Source of the DNA: Rhizobiaceae bacterium
GTDB taxonomy: Bacteria; Pseudomonadota; Alphaproteobacteria; Rhizobiales; Rhizobiaceae
Length of the DNA: 32,551 nucleotides
Reading direction: 5' to 3'
NCBI GenBank assembly: GCA_027483885.1
Contig: JAIXTO010000065.1
Location: 1-32,551, forward strand
Shown piece after piece: positions 15,683-23,100 of the stretch; the first letter of the stretch is position 1; each line of letters opens with the position of its first letter. A program made the position numbers and the translations under genes. Below the pieces are notes generated by a model. It saw only the letters and a list, made by a program, of their open reading frames with translations. It had not been told where the DNA came from and did not search any database.

Positions 15683-15831
15683 TTCACAAGGTAGCCTTTG
15701 TCCTTGAGAAAGTCAGTTATCACCTTCTCCAGAAGAGAGGATACAGAACGAGTGTCCTCCTTGGCTGCTTGTTCAAGCGCAGCTTTGGTATCTGGTGGAA
15801 GCCGAAACGATATCGGAACGCTCTTTTGCAT
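15679..15831 (-). CDS. Ribbon-helix-helix regulator (50 aa)
   Basis: A 50-aa protein reading MQKSVPISFRLPPDTKAALE at the start: a beta strand (VPISFRLP), then two helices around ALEQAAKEDTRSVSSLL and KVITDFLKDKGY. This is the classic CopG/Arc-type RHH fold. Such proteins bind short direct or inverted repeats in their own promoter. A block of GTAGTT repeats starts 3 bp upstream of the ATG at 15831. Its stop is inside the next start (ATGA). It holds the place of Ner as first gene of the second phage-like cluster. Confidence 0.72.
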   Translation of the reverse strand: MQKSVPISFRLPPDTKAALEQAAKEDTRSVSSLLEKVITDFLKDKGYLVK

Positions 15832-15833
15832 TA

Positions 15834-15897
15834 TTTGTAGTTATCCGTAGTTGACTAAAGGCAACACCTACATATAACTACAAACGCATACGTAGTT
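15834..15897. promoter_or_regulatory. GTAGTT repeat block between divergent genes
   Basis: An 11-bp inverted pair, TTTGTAGTTAT (15834-15844) and ATAACTACAAA (15874-15884), plus two more direct GTAGTT copies at 15847 and 15892. The block lies between the RHH gene (leftward) and the HTH gene at 15964 (rightward), so it is a likely two-sided operator for the RHH protein. Confidence 0.6.
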
Positions 15898-15963
15898 CAA
15901 GCGGCCCGCTGCCGGTGTTGGTCCACCCGCAACGAGCCTAACCTCAGGCAAAGGAGCGTCCCC

Positions 15964-16479
15964 ATGCCAAAAGCTGTAAACAGCATTAGCATACCTGCGC
16001 CCGAACAACAGTCGGGCACCATAACCATCCTCAGTTCTACGCGGGTGATCACCCTGTCCATCAAGGAGATTGATCAGGCAGGAACATCGAATTGCGGCTC
16101 TGTGGTAATATGGCCAGAGTTGTTCCAGCGGGTTGCTAATATCTACCGGCAGGCTTACGCTGATCTTTCAATGCCGGCTCCACACGATGACGATTTGATC
16201 GGGTCGATTGTATCATCATTCAACGCGCTGATCCGCCAGCTTGAAGGGCAACTCAATTCTTTAGAAGCTGGGAGCCTACTTCCGTGGTTGGAAATGAGGA
16301 TCAGAAGCCAATTGTCATCAGGAGTAACAACGGCGGGCATGCCAAAGCCTGTGTCTATACGTGACACCGTAATTGCCGAACAGGCGATGGCGGGCTTTAC
16401 GACGAACGAGCTCTCGCAGGCGTTCAATCTGAAACATGAAACGATCGAACGAATTGTCCGTCGTTTGAGTGCTGAGTGA
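15964..16479 (+). CDS. HTH-containing hypothetical protein (171 aa)
   Basis: A 171-aa soluble protein of unknown family. The C-terminal 35 residues form a clear helix-turn-helix (FTTNELSQAFNLKHETIER followed by IVRRLS). The N-terminal part is beta-rich (SGTITILSSTRVITLSI) and the middle helical (IVSSFNALIRQLEGQLNSL). It is transcribed away from the RHH gene across the shared repeat block and is followed by a good terminator. An AAAGGAG sequence lies about 9 bp before the ATG. The arrangement resembles a cro/repressor-like switch, but the sequence gives no direct proof. Confidence 0.6.
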   Translation: MPKAVNSISIPAPEQQSGTITILSSTRVITLSIKEIDQAGTSNCGSVVIWPELFQRVANIYRQAYADLSMPAPHDDDLIGSIVSSFNALIRQLEGQLNSLEAGSLLPWLEMRIRSQLSSGVTTAGMPKPVSIRDTVIAEQAMAGFTTNELSQAFNLKHETIERIVRRLSAE

Positions 16480-16521
16480 TCGGTAGTTGAGACTTCCGCA
16501 TGAACTCACATTTCTATTAGG

Positions 16522-16547
16522 CGCGGCTCGCAAAGCCGCGTTTTTTT
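16522..16547 (+). terminator. Rho-independent terminator
   Basis: A 7-bp stem CGCGGCT/AGCCGCG with a 5-nt loop and seven T residues, 43 bp after the stop of the HTH gene. Confidence 0.85.
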
Positions 16548-16699
16548 ACTGCCAATTCCAAAGCTCATTATGGGCGATGACGACTTTCAAAATCCAAGAA
16601 ATATTGGCTTTAACGAAGGAGGCATCTATGGCCCATATGCAACGCATTAACGAAATCCGAGCCCGGTACGTCAGCAGCAACATTACGCCGGTATGGCTT

Positions 16700-17131
16700 C
16701 TACCCTATTGGCGGCTTTTTCGAGGGCAAGCACAGGGTGACTATGCGTTGGCGTTCCGCATGCTCCCTCATTGCCTCCCTGCTGGCTGCAGATCTCCCTC
16801 GCTTGTGGAGTGTGCGGTAATCTTGGCGCACCACGACCTTGCTTAAGAGCTGGTTTTCGGAAATGTTTAGCCCTTGCCCGCTACCTTGCGGGTGTCTCCC
16901 AATAGCCAATAAAATGGTCTTGCTTTCTTTAGCGCCAGTGACTTCCACGAAAAGCCTGCCAGAACAGTCATAATAGTTGAGATGGCCGAAGTGAACGATG
17001 ACTTCATCTGCAATTTGTAAAAAATTGTTGGGGCGATTGTGATTTCGAACGATTAGTTGGCTAGGAAGGTTGATTGATGGCTGAACAAGTAAGTGCCCGG
17101 CCATCTGCCAAATGGTTTGTTTCCGCGCCAC
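16700..17131 (-). CDS. Hypothetical protein (143 aa)
   Basis: A 143-aa leftward frame starting MARKQTIWQMAGHLLVQPS. Its middle (LQIADEVIVHFGHLNYYDCSG and RLFVEVTGAKESKTILLAIG) reads like a folded alpha/beta protein; the C terminus is basic and helical. No family is recognised. It lies downstream of the PARIS-like pair, 97 bp past the TOPRIM gene stop, on the same strand, so it could be a third gene of that operon or a decayed remnant. A competing + strand frame at 16628-16846 overlaps its 3' third. Confidence 0.4.
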   Translation of the reverse strand: MARKQTIWQMAGHLLVQPSINLPSQLIVRNHNRPNNFLQIADEVIVHFGHLNYYDCSGRLFVEVTGAKESKTILLAIGRHPQGSGQGLNISENQLLSKVVVRQDYRTLHKRGRSAASREAMREHAERQRIVTLCLPSKKPPIG

Positions 17132-17228
17132 TCATAGATCGGTAATCGGCTGCTAGATGTTTTCAGGGCACGCATTACCGCAAGCGAGCCGACCACGCGA
17201 ATGCCTGTAAACACTTTGAAATATCAAC

Positions 17229-18143
17229 TTATTTGAATACAGAGTCCAACGGCTTCATTGAGTCAGTGCTTTGACTAAGAATCCATGTATGCCAGTACCT
17301 TCGCTTTTCATCTTTTCTCCCGTAGGCCAATTCGTCGCAGATTAGCTCGTCGACCCCAAGATCCAAAAGCAATCTTCCTATCCCCGCCCAGATAGCCATC
17401 TCACCAATGTGGCCGTGCGCGTGCCAGCGGCTTTCCTGGTTAAAAGGCGGCCTATTCCACCAGATTAATTGTTCATTTTCCACATCCGAAATAAAATATT
17501 CGGCTCCATTAACTTGCCGCTGTATAAGTTGCGTAAGGAAGCCTGGATTTAAGGAAAATCTATTTCCGTTCCAATCAACATCACAAATCCTAAGTATGTC
17601 TCTGCATCTTCCAATAGATGAATGATCTCGGGCTACTTGGGAAAGCGCTGCTGCGAATCTAAAAAGCGCGGGGCAAGCGTCCGAAACGCTTGTAATTTTT
17701 TCAGAAGTACATAGGTCACAGCCAAAGTGTGCCATATAGGCAGTGATAAATTCTCTACAGAATCCGTAGTTTTCGATGGAGTGACCGGCCGTCGTCAGGC
17801 GCACGGTGGAGTTGTTTGGAGGAGTCCAAGGTAAAGGTTTGTTACTATCGGCGTCAATTAGATCCTCCCATTCACGATCCAAAAAAGCGCGTAACTTGTT
17901 AGAAATGGGGCTATCGCTAGATATTTCATCGAGGAAAAGATCAATTTTCGACTTTGCGCCTAGCCCCTTAAATGCCTCGTCGTCAAATATTTCCGACGTA
18001 TCAATGTCGAATTCGGTCTCTTTCAGCGAAGCAAGTCGTAGCCTATTGAAAAGTTCTTTATCTTCTTTACCTTCAACCAATACAGTTTTTTTTGTTTTGG
18101 TCTGAATTGCTATTCGATATCCGCCGCAACTATATTTACTCAT
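17229..18143 (-). CDS. ariB: AriB-like DUF4435/TOPRIM protein of a PARIS-type defence pair
   Basis: A 304-aa DUF4435 protein. The TOPRIM core shows TVLVEGKEDKELF with the conserved glutamate at E24 and an acidic FLDREWEDL about 120 residues in. GHSIENYGF is also typical of DUF4435. In PARIS, AriB is held by the AriA ATPase cage, is released when a phage anti-restriction protein such as Ocr is sensed, and acts as a toxic nuclease reported to attack tRNA. It follows the AriA-like gene with a 2-bp gap, giving TAA-TA-ATG, so the two are one operon. Length fits AriB. Low G+C suggests recent transfer. Assignment rests on pairing and motifs. Confidence 0.75.
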   Translation of the reverse strand: MSKYSCGGYRIAIQTKTKKTVLVEGKEDKELFNRLRLASLKETEFDIDTSEIFDDEAFKGLGAKSKIDLFLDEISSDSPISNKLRAFLDREWEDLIDADSNKPLPWTPPNNSTVRLTTAGHSIENYGFCREFITAYMAHFGCDLCTSEKITSVSDACPALFRFAAALSQVARDHSSIGRCRDILRICDVDWNGNRFSLNPGFLTQLIQRQVNGAEYFISDVENEQLIWWNRPPFNQESRWHAHGHIGEMAIWAGIGRLLLDLGVDELICDELAYGRKDEKRRYWHTWILSQSTDSMKPLDSVFK

Positions 18144-18145
18144 TA

Positions 18146-19561
18146 TTAAACCTCTTCAACGTCCAGTTCCGCGTCTTCGGCCTGAACCGTTGATAGCGAC
18201 GGGGAGAAGAACTGCACGCGCGACTCGTGGTCTGCGCCCACCTCTGGTGAATGCGTGCAAGCTATAATCTGTCTGCCGCTATGCTGCTTTTCGATATGCT
18301 TCAGGATAATCCTCTGCCAGTCTATATGGAGAGAGAGCTCCGGCTCATCTATTAAGCAGCATCCCGATCTGAATGAGGATCTGCTTGCTGAATATAGCAT
18401 TGTAACAATCTGCCTCTCACCGGATGAAAGTTGAGTAAGGCCGTATTGTTTCCCCTTGTCCGGTTCGATGTATACGCTCGATCTTCTTTGAAGAGCAGTA
18501 GCAACGCTTCCTCTGCTGCCGATATCAAGCTTCTTTTCCGACAGAAACTCATTAACAGACATTTTGAAATCGTTAATAGGGGCCAATGCGCTTTCCCTTA
18601 TGTTTTTCCTCTCATTCAGAATGTCGACATATATCTGCAGAAGATTGTTATAATTTTTCTCGCGCTCCTTCCTGTTGTCCGCTGCACTTACTAATTTCGC
18701 GTAAGTCGAACCTTGATTGGGTCCAAGAAACAGACTGTCTTTTTCCGCGATCAGTTCGCTGATGGTTTCCAAGAGGTCCTTTTCGCTCAGTTCGTCTGCA
18801 CCTTCGTCGCCTTCAGCTATTGCAGTGAATATCTGGACAAAAGCCGTTTCGAACTGCTTTTGCTCCATGCGGCTGATCGCGATTTGGGCGCTACCCCATT
18901 CCTCACTCAGCCCCTCGGCGACGTCCATTATCGACGGATACCGTACGCTAGGCACGAATTCTCCAAACCATTGTCTACATCTCAGCGTCTTCACGGCGTT
19001 TGTGCTTGCAAGCTCTTGCTGCCGCCGCGATGTTCGTTCACTCGATTGGCCTTCACGGAGCGCTTGGAGCTCCTGAGCTGCCAACTCATCAAAGTCAGAG
19101 CGTTTGCGTTCCTCGTAAGATCCGTAATAACCTTCTCGCATTCGCTCCAAGATTGATCGAAATGCAGGCAGGTAGGTTGATCGCTCGCCAATGATCTGAC
19201 GAACCTGGATCTTTTCCGCCTCACTCAGGCCGCTTTTTCCATATTCGTACGATGAGAGTTCCTCATCTATGCTGAATGAAAGGATGCCGTCGCGCTTCTC
19301 AAGCGTGACGCTTCGGCCGGAACCATTATAAATTTTGATCTCATCGAAGTTTAGATGTTGAAATCTGTCGATTTCCATTTCAGACATATTTGCAATTATA
19401 TGAAGAAGGGTCGTTTTTCCAAGTCCGTTCTTTCCGTATATAATATTTATTCCTGGGATTAACTTAACGTCAAAATCAATTCGACGGTGAAGCCTCTTCA
19501 CGACAATACGCGATATCCACGTTTCTTGAACGGGGCTGTTATTAGTCGATAGAGTTCTCAT
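18146..19561 (-). CDS. ariA: AriA-like ABC-type ATPase of a PARIS-type defence pair
   Basis: A 471-aa ABC/SMC-like ATPase. Walker A is GKNGLGKTT (43-51), the ABC signature is LSSGERQ (378-384), Walker B is CLIDEPE (402-408) and the switch His is in ACTHSPE (about 436). A helical insertion of about 300 residues separates the lobes, as in AriA and related OLD/RecF-type proteins. In PARIS, AriA hexamers sequester AriB and sense phage anti-restriction proteins. The order ATPase then DUF4435 is that of PARIS. The ATG at 19561 starts MRTLSTNNSP. An OLD-like or other ATPase/TOPRIM pair is the main alternative. Confidence 0.75.
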   Translation of the reverse strand: MRTLSTNNSPVQETWISRIVVKRLHRRIDFDVKLIPGINIIYGKNGLGKTTLLHIIANMSEMEIDRFQHLNFDEIKIYNGSGRSVTLEKRDGILSFSIDEELSSYEYGKSGLSEAEKIQVRQIIGERSTYLPAFRSILERMREGYYGSYEERKRSDFDELAAQELQALREGQSSERTSRRQQELASTNAVKTLRCRQWFGEFVPSVRYPSIMDVAEGLSEEWGSAQIAISRMEQKQFETAFVQIFTAIAEGDEGADELSEKDLLETISELIAEKDSLFLGPNQGSTYAKLVSAADNRKEREKNYNNLLQIYVDILNERKNIRESALAPINDFKMSVNEFLSEKKLDIGSRGSVATALQRRSSVYIEPDKGKQYGLTQLSSGERQIVTMLYSASRSSFRSGCCLIDEPELSLHIDWQRIILKHIEKQHSGRQIIACTHSPEVGADHESRVQFFSPSLSTVQAEDAELDVEEV

Positions 19562-20070
19562 CAGTCGGCTCCGGTCGAATTCAGTGTTGAAGTTTAAAGG
19601 TGGACAATGGACTACGTTAGGTCGCGTTAAAAGGGGGGGGGCGATGTTCGCCGTCGCGGAGTCCGGTCAGTACCGTGGCAGCAAAGGGTGATGCTGGGCA
19701 ACTTGTTTGACCATTTTGGGAACCGAAATCTTTTTTGCGTGAAATTTCACCAAGCCTATGTTTTGTAACGGAAATAGTAAAAATCTGATAGTTCCGCAAT
19801 TTTGCGGGAATCTCTATTCAGTTTGCAGCCACAAGTTTGTGGGGGCAGCTGTAAGAATGGCTTAATTAGCTTAATTAAATCAGTTAATTGAGGAGATTTT
19901 TATGTTCTCGAATTCGTTTTGAAGACTACGCGGATTATTCTCGCAGCCTGCGAAGTCAATGGCTATTTCCGCCCGTAATTGCACGGCGCGCTCGCCTGCG
20001 GATGTGGCTTCGCGTGCGCTGTAACCGCGCCCTTTGCGGTATTTCCGCGTGTTTCCCGCTGATCCCAGAT
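19562..20070. other. Non-coding, A+T-rich stretch with inverted core copy
   Basis: No convincing gene. It holds the PARIS-side upstream region, a run of nine G (19633-19641), a hairpin-like CCGCAA-TT-TTGCGG (19794-19807) and TTAATTAGC/GCTTAATTAA-type A+T repeats near 19861-19890. The segment up to the 19-bp repeat shares patchy similarity with the flank of copy 1. A leftward 88-codon frame crosses it but has no ribosome site and looks random. Confidence 0.5.
19794..19815 (-). repeat. Inverted, imperfect copy of the attachment-like core
   Basis: The + strand here matches the minus-strand reading of the 19-bp repeat and its neighbour bases, with two substitutions and one extra T over about 22 bp (TTTGCGGGAAT is exact). 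It may be an integrase arm or a decayed site. Confidence 0.4.
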
Positions 20071-20089
20071 ATTCCCGCAAATTCCGGAT
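20071..20089 (+). repeat. 19-bp direct repeat, copy 2 (putative attachment core)
   Basis: Identical to 11532-11550 and in the same orientation. It ends 7 bp before the 3' end of the integrase gene, the usual place of an attachment site. Confidence 0.65.
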
Positions 20090-20096
20090 ACATGTG

Positions 20097-21272
20097 TCAA
20101 CCAACAGACGTTGTTTTTCCATCGTTTTTTCCTCGATTTGTCTCACCGGAATTCAGGCTCGATGAAAGTGGGACATTATTGCGGGCCACATAGGTTTTGC
20201 GGCGCTCGAAACCGGCATCAATGATGCGCTTGGATTGGGCGGCTTTGGTGTAATGCTGCGCCATCTTGGAATCAGACCAGCCAAAGATCGCCATCAACTG
20301 ATGTTCAGTCGCGCCGGCCTCGGCGAGGATCGTCGCGGACGCCTTTCGGAGGCCATGCGACGAGCATTCTGGCAAATCAGCATCATTGCACCACTGGCGC
20401 ATCTTGTTGCCGAACCCGTTCCCGCTGAACGCCTTGCCGTATTCGGTGACAAGGAAGGTCGGCTGATCATGCGTAATAGCGTCCAGCGCCTCGCGTAGCT
20501 CGTCTGTGACAGGCAGGCTGAGGGACTGTGCATATTTGCCGGAACCCTTTTCCGGCATGAATTCGATCCGGTCGCCGACCAGGTTCCGCCAGCCGAGCTT
20601 GACGAGATCGGAGCGCCTCACGCCGAGATTCAGCATCAGTTCCATTGCAAGTCGGGCCGTCGAGTCGAGTGGATAGGCTGCGCGATAGCGCTCCAGCTCC
20701 GCTTCGCTCCAGGTGTGGAAACCGGGCGATTTATGGATTTTGGTCACGCCATTCGCGGGGTTGAAGGTCGCCAGCTCGGCGGTGATAGCCCAATTGAAGA
20801 GCGCCTTCAGGTACTTCACCAGCTTGTCGGCAGCGCCGGGCGTGCCAACACGCTTCATCTGACTGGCTTCAATGTCGGATTTGCGAATCTTCTTGAAGGG
20901 CAGCTCGCCCACATTGCTGCAATAGCGATTGAGAACGCTCTTCTTGTCTTTCTGCGTGGCCGGGGACTGGCTCTGAAACGCCTTGGACCGATAATAGGTC
21001 TCGACCAGCCATCGAACGGAGCCGGGCTCCAGTCTCGAAGTCGGGACCGTCTTTTCACCACAATCGCCGGCCAGCACGCGATGATATTCCTCGGTAAACG
21101 CCTGGGTAACGCTGCCGGCCTCGTCCAGATAGGCGGACGTCATCCGGTACTTCGGCATGCCTGGCAGGCGGAGATAGAACCGCTCGTTGCCGTGCCGATC
21201 GACATCCCGTGAGCAGAATTTAAAGGGGACGCGCTTATTATCCGACCGCGTGATCAAACGGGTTTTCGCCAT
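20097..21272 (-). CDS. Tyrosine recombinase/integrase
   Basis: A 391-aa phage-type integrase. The N-terminal arm-binding and core-binding regions span about 1-180 (SPATQKDKKSVLNRYCSN, a SAM-like core). The catalytic set is complete: R219 (GVRRSDL), K246 (GSGKYAQ), H306 and R309 (SSHGLRK), W332 (FGWSD) and Y341 (AQHYTKA). It should cut and rejoin attachment sites through a 3' phosphotyrosine bond. The 3' end points at the 19-bp repeat 7 bp away. The ATG at 21272 overlaps the upstream excisionase-like gene by 35 bp. The gene is intact and would serve the element to its right; it could also act on the 11532 copy. Confidence 0.92.
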   Translation of the reverse strand: MAKTRLITRSDNKRVPFKFCSRDVDRHGNERFYLRLPGMPKYRMTSAYLDEAGSVTQAFTEEYHRVLAGDCGEKTVPTSRLEPGSVRWLVETYYRSKAFQSQSPATQKDKKSVLNRYCSNVGELPFKKIRKSDIEASQMKRVGTPGAADKLVKYLKALFNWAITAELATFNPANGVTKIHKSPGFHTWSEAELERYRAAYPLDSTARLAMELMLNLGVRRSDLVKLGWRNLVGDRIEFMPEKGSGKYAQSLSLPVTDELREALDAITHDQPTFLVTEYGKAFSGNGFGNKMRQWCNDADLPECSSHGLRKASATILAEAGATEHQLMAIFGWSDSKMAQHYTKAAQSKRIIDAGFERRKTYVARNNVPLSSSLNSGETNRGKNDGKTTSVG

Positions 21273-21504
21273 CGTCTTCGTCTCCGCTCAATCCCTGTTC
21301 CTTCATGTCGTACCAGGATGCGCGGATTTCCTCGGCATCCCAACGGCGCAACGCGCCGATCTTCACGCCTTTTGGCATAAGGCCACGGCGAACCCAGTCG
21401 TCAAAGGTGCCTGTCGAGACGTCGAGAAGTTCCGCCGCACGGACGCGGCTGACCGCGACCTTGTAAATTGGGCGTGGGGCCAGCGCTTCGGCTTGCTGCT
21501 TCAT
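21238..21504 (-). CDS. Excisionase/AlpA-like winged-helix protein (88 aa)
   Basis: An 88-aa protein from the ATG at 21504. It has a MerR/AlpA-type HTH: SRVRAAELLDVSTGTFDDWV, then RRGLMPKGVKIGALRRW as the wing, and an acidic tail. Such proteins direct excision or activate int. The gene overlaps the integrase start and follows a second excisionase-like gene, so both are likely made with the integrase. The longer reading upstream of 21504 lies in the other gene's frame shadow and is rejected. Confidence 0.72.
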   Translation of the reverse strand: MKQQAEALAPRPIYKVAVSRVRAAELLDVSTGTFDDWVRRGLMPKGVKIGALRRWDAEEIRASWYDMKEQGLSGDEDDGENPFDHAVG

Positions 21505-21514
21505 GTGCCGCTCC

Positions 21515-21733
21515 TCACGCTCTGGAGGCGCTGTTAGTAAGCGCCAAAGCCTTCTGCTTGGGCTCGACCATATTCGCCGCAAGATACTCATCCACGGCGT
21601 TTTCCGGCAGGAACAGGCTTCCGCCGATCCGGACATGACGGATTTCCTGCTTGGCAATCAGGTTCCGGATGCGAGCAACCGGCCAGCCGGAGCGGTCTGC
21701 GAGTTGTTTGAGTGACAAGAGTTGCGCCTGCAT
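21515..21733 (-). CDS. Excisionase-family DNA-binding protein (72 aa)
   Basis: A 72-aa HTH protein: LLSLKQLADRSGWPVARIRN at the N terminus, then IRHVRIGGSLFLPENAVDEY, the HTH-17/excisionase pattern. Its stop lies 11 bp before the next gene. It is divergent from the XRE repressor at 21798, so the 64-bp gap holds the control region of the int-xis operon. With two excisionase-like genes in tandem, one may act as a transcription regulator instead of an excision factor. Confidence 0.75.
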   Translation of the reverse strand: MQAQLLSLKQLADRSGWPVARIRNLIAKQEIRHVRIGGSLFLPENAVDEYLAANMVEPKQKALALTNSASRA

Positions 21734-21797
21734 TGGAAATTCACCTCCAACTGATGATAGAATGATATGAACCCGAAAGAATCACATCAATCTCAAA

Positions 21798-22241
21798 ATG
21801 CAACGCGATTATCAGAAAAATAATAATTTGACGCAAGACACGCTGCTCATTCAGATGGGCAAACGTTTGGCTATGATCCGGGAAAACTCGGGATTGAAGC
21901 AGATCCCCTTTGCGGAAGCGCTTGAGGTCTCCCAGGGCGGCTACAATACCTATGAGCGCGGCCAGCGAGAGATCCCCGTTCGCGTTCTGCGCGCGCTCTA
22001 CACGAAGTTCAACGTCAATCCAGTCTGGATGATGACCGGCGAAGGCAGCCCCTACAATCGGGACACCGTCGATCTGTATCACGACGTCACGAACCAAGTT
22101 GATGCCTTTATCGTGCGGGAGAACTGTCAGGTAGAACCGGACAAGCGCTTGAAGCTCATCCGGTTCCTGATCGACTACGCCGAACAACACGGCGAATTCA
22201 CAGAGGAAATTGCAGAGAAATATCTGAGGTCAGCGATATGA
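21798..22241 (+). CDS. XRE-family repressor of the integrase element
   Basis: A 147-aa Cro/CI-type regulator. The HTH lies at about 20-60 (MGKRLAMIRENSGLKQIPFA, then ALEVSQGGYNTYERGQREIP). NPVWMMTGEG at about 74-83 is typical of repressors with a linker to a dimerisation part. There is no S24 peptidase domain, so it is not self-cleaving. It is divergent from the excisionase-integrase operon and translationally coupled (ATGA) to the membrane protein downstream. The start at 21798 is not certain; an ATG at 21855 is possible. Confidence 0.78.
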   Translation: MQRDYQKNNNLTQDTLLIQMGKRLAMIRENSGLKQIPFAEALEVSQGGYNTYERGQREIPVRVLRALYTKFNVNPVWMMTGEGSPYNRDTVDLYHDVTNQVDAFIVRENCQVEPDKRLKLIRFLIDYAEQHGEFTEEIAEKYLRSAI

Positions 22242-22591
22242 GTAAGTCGAGCTTTGAACAGAAAATCGGAGAGGGTTTTTACACGATCGGCCGCCAGCGC
22301 GATCAATTGGCATCCGAAAAGCGAAAGCTGGCAAGGCAATTGCGCTACGCCCAGCATTCGGCCCGGCTCACGAGCCTTTCAAAGCAATACGATTTCGGGA
22401 TGGTCTTCTTGGCGACGGTCGGCATAATCCCGCTGGTTCTTGTCGATGGCCAAGGGATGCGGTACTTTTGGCCGATCCAGGTGCTGTGCGTTCTCTCGCT
22501 GCTCATCGGGTCCCGATTTGCGTGGCGAGGGAGGAAGGTTCTTGCTCGCCAAAAGAGCTTCGATGATCGTTTTGGGAATTGGCGGGGTTGA
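22238..22591 (+). CDS. Two-helix membrane protein with coiled N terminus (117 aa)
   Basis: A 117-aa protein. A basic helical N terminus (RQRDQLASEKRKLARQLRYA, coiled-coil-like) is followed by two hydrophobic segments at about 53-69 (GMVFLATVGIIPLVLV) and 77-93 (WPIQVLCVLSLLIGS), then a basic C terminus. This predicts an inner-membrane hairpin with both ends in the cytoplasm. The start overlaps the repressor stop (ATGA), so the repressor and membrane protein are made together. The function is unknown; superinfection exclusion is one possibility. Confidence 0.6.
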   Translation: MSKSSFEQKIGEGFYTIGRQRDQLASEKRKLARQLRYAQHSARLTSLSKQYDFGMVFLATVGIIPLVLVDGQGMRYFWPIQVLCVLSLLIGSRFAWRGRKVLARQKSFDDRFGNWRG

Positions 22592-22739
22592 TTTCCGTGA
22601 CCCGCTTCTCACAGCAGGCGTAAGTACAAAGCAAATCAACCGCATGACCCCGGTGGATCGAGGGAACGTTTCTTCGCCGGACAATCGCTCATTAGCAATG
22701 CTTGGCATCTCAAGGGGCGCCCTGCGATTGGCGTAGCGG

Positions 22740-22970
22740 CTATTCAGCAGGTCGCTTGAATCGGACGCCAACGCCGCCGCCGTTCTCGGGAATGAATTCG
22801 ATCCCCGCCTCTTCCAAAACAAGCTGAATGCCTGCCAGAGTTGAAGCGCGAAGCTGCTCTCCTCTTTCCAGGCGCGTAATCGTCTGCGTCGACACACCCG
22901 CCGACTTTGCCAGATCGAGGACGCCCCATCCTAGCGCTACCCGCGCAAGCTTGCACTGAATACCCCTCAT
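22740..22970 (-). CDS. Small XRE-family regulator (76 aa)
   Basis: A 76-aa HTH protein of the type common in rhizobia: CKLARVALGWGVLDLAKSAG, VSTQTITRLERGE, then the ending GIEFIPENGGGVGVRFKRP, a hallmark of this subgroup. A 19-bp palindrome lies directly against its start at 22970, so it very likely represses itself and the divergent gene at 23101. It has no adjacent toxin in the usual place; the HipA gene starts about 950 bp away. Confidence 0.78.
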   Translation of the reverse strand: MRGIQCKLARVALGWGVLDLAKSAGVSTQTITRLERGEQLRASTLAGIQLVLEEAGIEFIPENGGGVGVRFKRPAE

Positions 22971-22989
22971 ATCACCATGCCATGGTGAT
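22971..22989. promoter_or_regulatory. 19-bp palindromic operator
   Basis: ATCACCATG-C-CATGGTGAT is a perfect inverted repeat immediately upstream of the XRE gene start and 111 bp before the divergent gene. Confidence 0.65.
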
Positions 22990-23100
22990 TTTGTTTGCGT
23001 TTCGCATCGTTAGACTATACCTTTCTGCGATGAAACGGCTGACAACGTGGTACGGCACGCCATGCGCCTGACCACAATCTAGCTGATCGGAGATTGGATC

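Noticed and set aside
15834..15897. CRISPR-like or iteron array
   Set aside because: The repeats are too short and irregular; an operator is a better explanation.
16628..16846. 72-codon + strand frame with AAGGAGG before the ATG
   Set aside because: The ribosome site is strong, but the product matches nothing and overlaps a better-looking leftward gene; kept only as a note.
19633..19641. Run of nine G as a phase-variation tract
   Set aside because: Not in a coding region or recognisable promoter; no gene would be switched by slippage.
19880..20146. 88-codon leftward frame across the repeat
   Set aside because: No ribosome site; it shares residues with the 11347-11568 frame only because both translate the repeated DNA.
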